Shown here: in pieces, positions 58,828-64,000 of the stretch
How the letters are laid out: each line of letters opens with the position of its first letter
How positions within the stretch are numbered: the stretch's first letter is position 1
Assembly (NCBI RefSeq): GCF_019112545.1
Contig: NW_025064903.1
Span: 90,019-154,018 of the forward strand
Origin: Guyanagaster necrorhizus
Lineage: Eukaryota; Basidiomycota; Agaricomycetes; Agaricales; Physalacriaceae
Reading direction: 5' to 3'
Length of the DNA stretch: 64,000 nucleotides
Translations under genes and position numbers: made by a program
The notes under the pieces: generated by a model
Seen by the model: the letters and a program-made list of their open reading frames with translations, nothing else
Databases searched by the model: none
What the model was told of the DNA's origin: nothing

Positions 58828-60151
58828 TGATGAGTCTCTAGACTCTGTGTGCTCTGAAATTGTGGGCCTCAATAATTATTTTTGACTTCTGCTCTTAAGC
58901 AGGCTTTTAGTAAACCAATTATTTCAGATTCAACAGCAGTAATTTCATCAAGAAATATTCATTATTCACCAATATCCCCTTGTACATAAAGATTATATAT
59001 TATACACAAACTTTCCTTTTGTCTGTGAACTTTTCTTGACCTTGTGAACTTTTCCCATTAACCTTCACAGTATGCAAACTTTTAATTCTAATAAGTGCCA
59101 TAGGCCTGGCCAGGCACCACAATCTCTGATCCTATAAGACATATGACATTGTTAGTATACACATGGCACTTTAATATGGTCTACAAGGTCTATCACAATA
59201 CATACACAAGGCTAGCTGCAGATATTTAAGCTTTTCACAGCTAGCATATGGAAGGGTAATGGGTCATAGAGGACTAACTCTATGTTTGGTTAGATGTGTA
59301 AGGAATATTAGAAGGACTAGCATACTATTGGCTATGTGAACTTTTAAATATGCAATGTTTACTAGAAGTCTCACAGCCTTTAAGGCTTCATGTAATAAAA
59401 ATTTCACTAGGCTCATTAAGCCAGTACTGCAGTTATAAAGGCTGTTTAAATGTAGCATACTTAGTATTAGTAAAAGGATAGTATAAGTAGTGTATAAGAT
59501 AACATAAGGAGGACAAGCAATATGGAGATTACTTGACACCCATACTAAACTGTACACTAGTACAAAACCCCTCTAATAGAACCAGCTACACAGACCATCT
59601 ATAGGTTAATACCCATTGACTGAGAGTGCTATAGCATCTTGACAACTCTACAAGGCTTGCATATAACATTAAGCAAATTTATAAATTCATAACATATTGC
59701 TTTGTCTTGCTTCATTCTCAAAAACACAAAAGAGATCTGTCACTCTTGTGTGTCATCCTCACACCACCTAGACCTAACAAAAGACTTTAAAAGGTAACTG
59801 GAAAACACTAACTGTTTCTCTAGACCCCACTGGAATCACATACAGGATTCCAACAATAAAAGTTCACATTGCATATAGACTGCATCACTCAGTACCCAGA
59901 TCCTTATGTGACATTCCTATTATAGAAAAGTTTGCACACATTCTGTGAGTCTCTATAAACAAATCAGAGTCTTATACCTTTGTAGCTATATCCTGCTATG
60001 TCTCTTGGGAGATTAGTCACTATACAGAGATACACAGACTAAACTCACTTGAATCAGCCTTCAGATTCTGCATCTTGGTTTCACTTACCACAAGAGGTTT
60101 TGTGTTTCCTGCCTGCAGAGAGTCTCTGGCTAAACAACTTCTGATTCATCA
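58828..60151 (+). mobile_element. MITE-like non-autonomous DNA transposon candidate
   Basis: This is 1,324 bp of AT-rich sequence without a convincing gene, splitting the Gyp-0 RNase H-integrase linker. The ends form a short imperfect inverted repeat (TGATGAGTC at 58828-58836, GATTCATCA at 60143-60151). The flanks ATATGT and ATATTGT could be a decayed duplication. Subterminal motifs GTGAACTTTTC repeat near 59025, 59044 and 59336 and occur inverted as AAAAGTTCAC near 59859, with AAAAGTTTGCAC near 59927. Such inverted subterminal motifs are typical of DNA transposons. The superfamily is not assigned and strand is arbitrary. Confidence 0.5.
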
Positions 60152-60777
60152 ATATTGTATCACAAGGCTGGCATTGCCACCAACAAGAAGGCAGACCTGC
60201 TGAGTCAACATGCTGATCATGACCAAGAGGGAAGAGACAATGATGGGGTAACACTACTGAAGCCTGAACACTTCTGGGCTATGATAATGCCAACAGAGGA
60301 GGAAATCCATAAACAGATCAAAAGTGCCATGAGACAGACAGGGCTGTGTGATCAGCATATTATGCCTTCAGTCAATCACATCTGGGGAATGATGAAGGTT
60401 AATGATCTGATTTATTATGATGGCCAAATCTATATTCCCCAAGACTATGCTCTCCATAGAGAGATCATTGCAATACACTATGATTACATCACTGCTGGTC
60501 ATCTTGGCATCATCAAAATGAAGAAGCTGATACTATAAGAGTACTGGTGGCCAAAGATGGAACAGAATGTGGAAAAGTATATCAAAGAATACAAGACTTG
60601 CTAAAGGACAAAGTCATCAACCTAAGCCTGAGCAGCACTACTATATCTAAATGAGATCCTGATAAAACCATGGACACACATATCCATTGATATGATTATA
60701 GGATTATCTGACTGCAATAGTTATGATGCCATCCTTGCCATCATTGATTGCTTCTCTAAGGTGATCATCTCCATCAC
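60152..60777 (+). pseudogene. pol: pol: integrase zinc-binding domain and core start (Gyp-0)
   Basis: Gypsy sequence resumes in the linker (HKAG, NKKADLLSQHADHDQEG, LLKPEHFWAMIMPTEEE). The HHCC domain (HYDYITAGHLGIIKMKKLIL to CKTC-like YKTC) spans about 60477-60600, with one zinc Cys changed to Tyr. The core starts ISIDMIIGLSDCNSYDAI near 60690. It is cut at 60777 by the solo LTR, inside the I-A-C of the SKVIIPIAC block. Confidence 0.85.
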
Positions 60778-61226
60778 TGTTAGACCTAACTGGCATATGA
60801 CCTGAACACATAATAAACTAGTGCTGTATCATGTTTGTACAGTCATGCTAGAGTCCACTTCAATGTGTTCTGATAGGTAAAGTGCTTCAAGGCCAGAGTC
60901 AGACTAGGCTCAAGAGAAGATAGTGTGAGATAAACTTATAGCTTAAAGCTGGACTACTACAGTGAGAGCTATCCTACTTATATACTGTTTTGCTTGAAAT
61001 AGATATAACTACTATCTATTGTGCTATTCTATGCTACAATACTGATGCTGCCTGATCATTGGGGGTGAGACAATAGGGAATTGTCTGTGAGTGAGGTGAC
61101 CAAGTACAATGGCATCTCATCTGTTGTGATTATCTAATCTTCCCATGCTTCTTGAGAAAGCACTTAAGATAAGATAAGTGCTCTGATAAGATAAGAAAAG
61201 AAAAAGATATGGAGAAAATCATAACA
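60778..61226 (-). repeat. Solo LTR of the Gyp-0 family
   Basis: This is a 449 bp LTR in minus orientation, TGTTATGATTTTCTCC to GGTCTAACA on that strand, the same length as the Gyp-0 3' LTR. The flanks are ATCAC (60773-60777) and GTTGC (61227-61231). All three differences are transitions, and two are explained by CpG decay of an ancestral ATCGC, which would also restore Ile-Ala-Cys in the interrupted integrase. Confidence 0.85.
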
Positions 61227-62199
61227 GTTGCATGCTTGATGGAACTGACCTCAAAAGAATAAGCTAAAATCCTATGGAATGAAGTGTATGTGAAATATGA
61301 GATGCTACAAGTGGTCATTTCTGATCAAGGACCTCAGTTTGTTTCCAAATTCTTGGATGACTTATATCACTTTCTCAGCATTTGAAGCAATGCCTCAGCA
61401 GCATACCACTCTCAAACCAATGAGCAGATGAAATAGATCAATCAGGAGATAGAGAAGTACTTGCAAATGTTTATCAACTATTGGCAGGACAATTGGACAG
61501 AGTGGCTTGCTTTAATGGCTTTTCAGCACAACATCCATGTCCACTCAGCAACAGGCAAAACCCTCCTTTTTGTAAACCATGGACAACACTCACATGTTGC
61601 CAAGACTGAACATCACTATACAACAACTCCCACTTCCACTGACTTTATCACTCTCATGTCTTCCAGCCATAACAAAACATATAGTGCTCACCAAAGCTGC
61701 CACAGTGATGAAGGCTCAATATGACAAATGCCACCAGCCAACATACAATTGCTCCATAAATGATAAGATATGGCTAGATACAACTAATCTTCATCTATCT
61801 CATTTAAAAAGAAAGTTGGCTGATAAACACACTGGGCTCTTTCTTATGCTTGCCAAAGTTGATAACTCTGCCTACCATCTTTAACTCTCTGATGCCTGGC
61901 ATGTCCATGATGTATTCAATGAGTCTCTTCTCACACTCTATATCATGCCTGCTTTTCTAAATCAGAAAAAACTGCCTCCTCCTGAATCTGTTTTGGTTGA
62001 TGACAAAGAACACTACAAGGTTGACCAAGTCCTCCACTACAAACTCCATAAGGTTCATGCATATAGTGAGAGTACTAGGACAACTGTCAATTATCTTGTC
62101 AGCTGGAAAGGTTATGAACCAGAGTCTAACCAGTGGGTCAATGAATGGCACATAAATGCTGGCAATACTATCCATGACTACCAATTATCACTGAAATGA
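61227..62199 (+). pseudogene. pol: pol: integrase core, C-terminus and chromodomain (Gyp-0)
   Basis: The core continues with MLQVVISDQGPQFVSKFLDD (second Asp kept) and AYHSQTNEQM (decayed from the AYHPQTDGQT of the copies), followed by WLALMAFQHNIHVHSATGKT. Next is the SH3-like region (DKIWLDTTNLHLSHLKRKLADKHTG). The chromodomain spans about 62005-62190 (YKVDQVLHYKLHKVHAYS, VNYLVSWKGYEPESNQWVNE). Chromodomains of this class steer integration to heterochromatin in studied elements. Stop at 62197-62199. One frame change lies near 61660-61700. Confidence 0.88.
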
Positions 62200-62232
62200 T
62201 CTATTGGGAAGATAGTCTTAATAGGAGGGTAT

Positions 62233-62681
62233 TGTTATGATTTTTCTCCTATTCTTCTTATCTTATCTTGGTGTCTATCTAATCTAAGGCACTTACTGGT
62301 GAGCATGAGATGATTATACAACCACAATAGGTAACCCACACCATTGTCCTCCAGACAGCAATGCCATCTTGTTCACAGACAATACCTCATTGTTACACCC
62401 TCAATGACCAGAGGTGACTGGAACTATAATGCAGCAATGCACAATTGGCAGCACTATATTTAACACCAGACCAGACAGTATATAAGTAGTGTAACTCTTG
62501 CTGTAAATACCCAGCTTTGAGCTAAAGTTTATTCTATACCACTTCACCTCAAGCCAACTTGTCTCAGGCCTTGGAGCACTCCACTGAGATAACACATATA
62601 GTGAACTCTGACATGACTGTATGAACACAATACAGTGTCAGTTTATCACATGTTCAGATCATGTGTAACTTGGGCTTAACA
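62233..62681 (+). repeat. Gyp-0 3' LTR
   Basis: The repeat is 449 bp, TGTTATGATTTTTCTCC to GGGCTTAACA, after the purine-rich ATAGGAGGGTAT. TATATAAG is at 62479-62486 and the R motif AGCTTTGAGCTAA at 62513-62525, 34 bp apart. Confidence 0.93.
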
Positions 62682-63446
62682 TCTCAAATGTCCACTGACT
62701 ACCTATTTGAATCTGACAACCTCTTCAGAGCTTGTGTAGTACTTGTTTTATGCAACAAAGCTGACAGCCTCTGTCATCTCACCTTTCTTCATCCAGTAAA
62801 TGATCCTGCTTGGCCTAGTGCCTGCAGAGGCTTGACACCATTTCTGAGTGTTTCATGGAGAAGCATGCTTGTACTATCACAGGCTTCAGGAAATTTATTG
62901 AAGGATGTTGGAAATCCTGGGTGTTGCACAGGATAGACTCCAGGCTGGTAAGGCCAGATGGAATAAACTTGTTCTTCTGCAGCTTCTACAGAGCTTGTAT
63001 TTATACTCTCCAGGCTTATATCTAGAATTTACTACAACTTTCTCTTTCTCTCAAGCTTACTCATCAACTCTCAGCATGATGCTGGATTGCTCTTTTTAGA
63101 ACTTTCTGGCAAAATCCCAACAAAGGAGATTGTGTGGGAGACTTTGGACTGGGTGGGTGTCCACTGGGACAAGCTCTGGATAAAGAGAAGCATCCAATGA
63201 GTTTACAGCTCATGATGAAGTCACCACAAAAGCATTGGCATCAGCTGTGGTGACCTCGTAGTAGTGGGGTGGCAGCAGAGGGAATGATGCACAATGGTAG
63301 TAAGTGTGAATAGATTGTCTTCCTAGATAATGTATGTATTGATGTCTTTTGCACGCATTTTGGAGTATCTGTATTACATAGTGTGTATTTATAAAAATAT
63401 GTCGTGGTTGAATCCACTGCAAACTTTGTGAACAACTGATTGACTA
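62682..63446. other. Unassigned flank between Gyp-0 and a LINE tail
   Basis: There is no recognisable gene here. The first 450 bp are CpG-poor like the decayed elements and may be an older repeat. CpG returns gradually beyond about 63240. This is the sequence into which Gyp-0 inserted. The first five bases, TCTCA, should be its target duplication, but the other copy is outside the window. Confidence 0.5.
63220..63254. other. Perfect 9 bp inverted repeat (possible hairpin)
   Basis: GTCACCACA at 63220-63228 and TGTGGTGAC at 63246-63254, separated by 17 bases. I see no U tract or flanking gene that would make it a terminator, and its role is unknown. Confidence 0.4.
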
Positions 63447-64000
63447 TTTTTTTTTTTGTCCTCAGCATTTGATTAACCGCAACAAGTAAGCTAACTACTA
63501 AGATGCAGTGGAGGTACAGGGCCTCAGGATCCTCTTTCCCTCTTGTTCCAGTCCCTCCGTTCTTCCTTCTGAGTTCCCCGGGTGTTTTGGCATGTAGTGT
63601 GGAGTAGAGTAACGGACATGTATGGTATTTTGTGCCCTCATGGTGGGCTAATTGGTTCATTTGATCCTGCGGTTGGCTGAAGCCTGGGGTGTTTTGCGAG
63701 CATATCTTGGGTGCTGGCTGTGCTGGACATGGTCTATGGTGTGGTGGGTGCATGGCAGTTATCCATGCTCGTCTTCCGTGTCGCCCTCTTCTTCTTCCCA
63801 CCATTCTCCTCCTTCTTCCTCTTCTGGCTCTGGAGCAAGCTTCTCGTTTTGTGGTTGTCCTGTCCGGGTGAATGCTCCCGTGTTCTCCATGAACTCGCTC
63901 AGTGCTGATTCCTTCCTTGGTGCCAAGGATGTCTGGTAGGTAAATAGTCCTTGACACATTCCGGAGGATCCCCCGTTGTTCTTCGTAGAGGGGGCATTCC
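63447..64000 (-). mobile_element. 3' end of a Tad1-like non-LTR retrotransposon (LINE), running off the window
   Basis: At the right edge the minus strand encodes CPLYEEQRGILRNVS and LPDILGTKEGI, then in the next frame SALSEFMENTGAFTRTGQP and an acidic tail (EPEEEEGGEWWEEEEGD), with stop TAA at 63759-63761. This is the C-terminal signature that follows the RNase H of many fungal LINE polyproteins; recognition is from memory of the family. A frameshift near 63905 separates the two parts. A tract of 11 A on this strand (63447-63457) probably marks the 3' end, giving a 3' UTR of about 300 bp. CpG content is normal, so it is younger than its neighbours. Confidence 0.65.

Larger units (their letters stand above)
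57499..62681 (+). mobile_element. Gyp-0, right part
   Basis: The outermost gypsy resumes in the pol linker (TFEKMVPEW) and runs through RT, RNase H, integrase and chromodomain to its 3' LTR. It is interrupted by a MITE-like insert (58828-60151) and a solo LTR (60778-61226). The RT site is YLDN. The integrase Asp is kept (ISDQGPQF). Confidence 0.88.

Noticed and set aside
62905..63099. Tyrosine-recombinase-like or other coding signal in the right flank
   Set aside because: I tried all frames over 62690-63100 and found no catalytic motif or stable frame.
63241..63957. 238-codon minus-strand open frame as a host gene
   Set aside because: Its first 30 residues are the LINE C-terminus; beyond a frameshift it becomes low-complexity Arg-rich text opposite the conserved GAFTRTG frame, then 3' UTR.
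1..64000. CRISPR arrays, tRNA or rRNA genes, operons or bacterial regulatory sites
   Set aside because: No regularly spaced repeats and no tRNA or rRNA signatures were seen; the content is eukaryotic retroelement sequence.

Overview
This 64 kb window is almost entirely a nested pile of decayed LTR retrotransposons. I found no convincing host gene. The element types (Ty3/gypsy chromoviruses with Tf1-like self-priming, a Ty1/copia element, the 3' end of a Tad1-like LINE) and the CpG-type decay point to a filamentous fungus, most likely a TE-rich basidiomycete; the organism call is inference. I use local names: Gyp-0 to Gyp-6 for the gypsy copies and Cop-A for the copia element.

Layout. Gyp-0 (+) is the outermost element. 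Its gag and protease occupy 1-1845, and its RT, integrase, chromodomain and 3' LTR occupy 57499-62681. Cop-A (+) sits inside it and is cut by further insertions: Gyp-1 (2996-11189, -, target duplication GAGAA), Gyp-2 (12176-20198, -, GAATT), Gyp-4 (21161-34653, +) which itself contains Gyp-3 (22178-28815, +, CTACC/CTATT), and Gyp-5 (from 34898, +, CTATC) which contains Gyp-6 (36057-44657, -, AAGAG). The second half of Cop-A and the rest of Gyp-5 then appear on the opposite strand (46506-55682) among three copies of a long copia LTR. This marks an inversion, and the flipped CTATC duplication supports it. Smaller insertions are a solo LTR of another family (53527-54022, TTGGC), a solo LTR of the Gyp-0 family (60778-61226) and a 1.3 kb MITE-like insert (58828-60151). 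A LINE tail on the minus strand runs off the right edge (63447-64000).

How the parts work. A complete gypsy copy reads: LTR; self-priming site complementary to the start of R; a short leader ORF of about 82 codons with a hydrophobic segment; a very long gag of about 1,000 codons (Pro/Ser/Thr-rich N-terminal part, capsid, CCHC knuckle); pol in the -1 frame, starting on the overlap GTGA; protease, RT, RNase H, HHCC/DDE integrase, chromodomain; polypurine tract; LTR. Two subfamilies differ in LTR and priming site: Gyp-0/1/2/3/4 and Gyp-5/6.

Decay. Gyp-2 and Gyp-6 keep many CpG sites and long reading frames. The older copies have almost no CpG and carry TGA or CAA where CGA arginines stood, so CpG content steps up and down exactly at element borders. 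The observations I consider most worth follow-up are the conserved leader ORF overlapping gag, the CpG-explained covariation of the self-priming pair, and the inversion.
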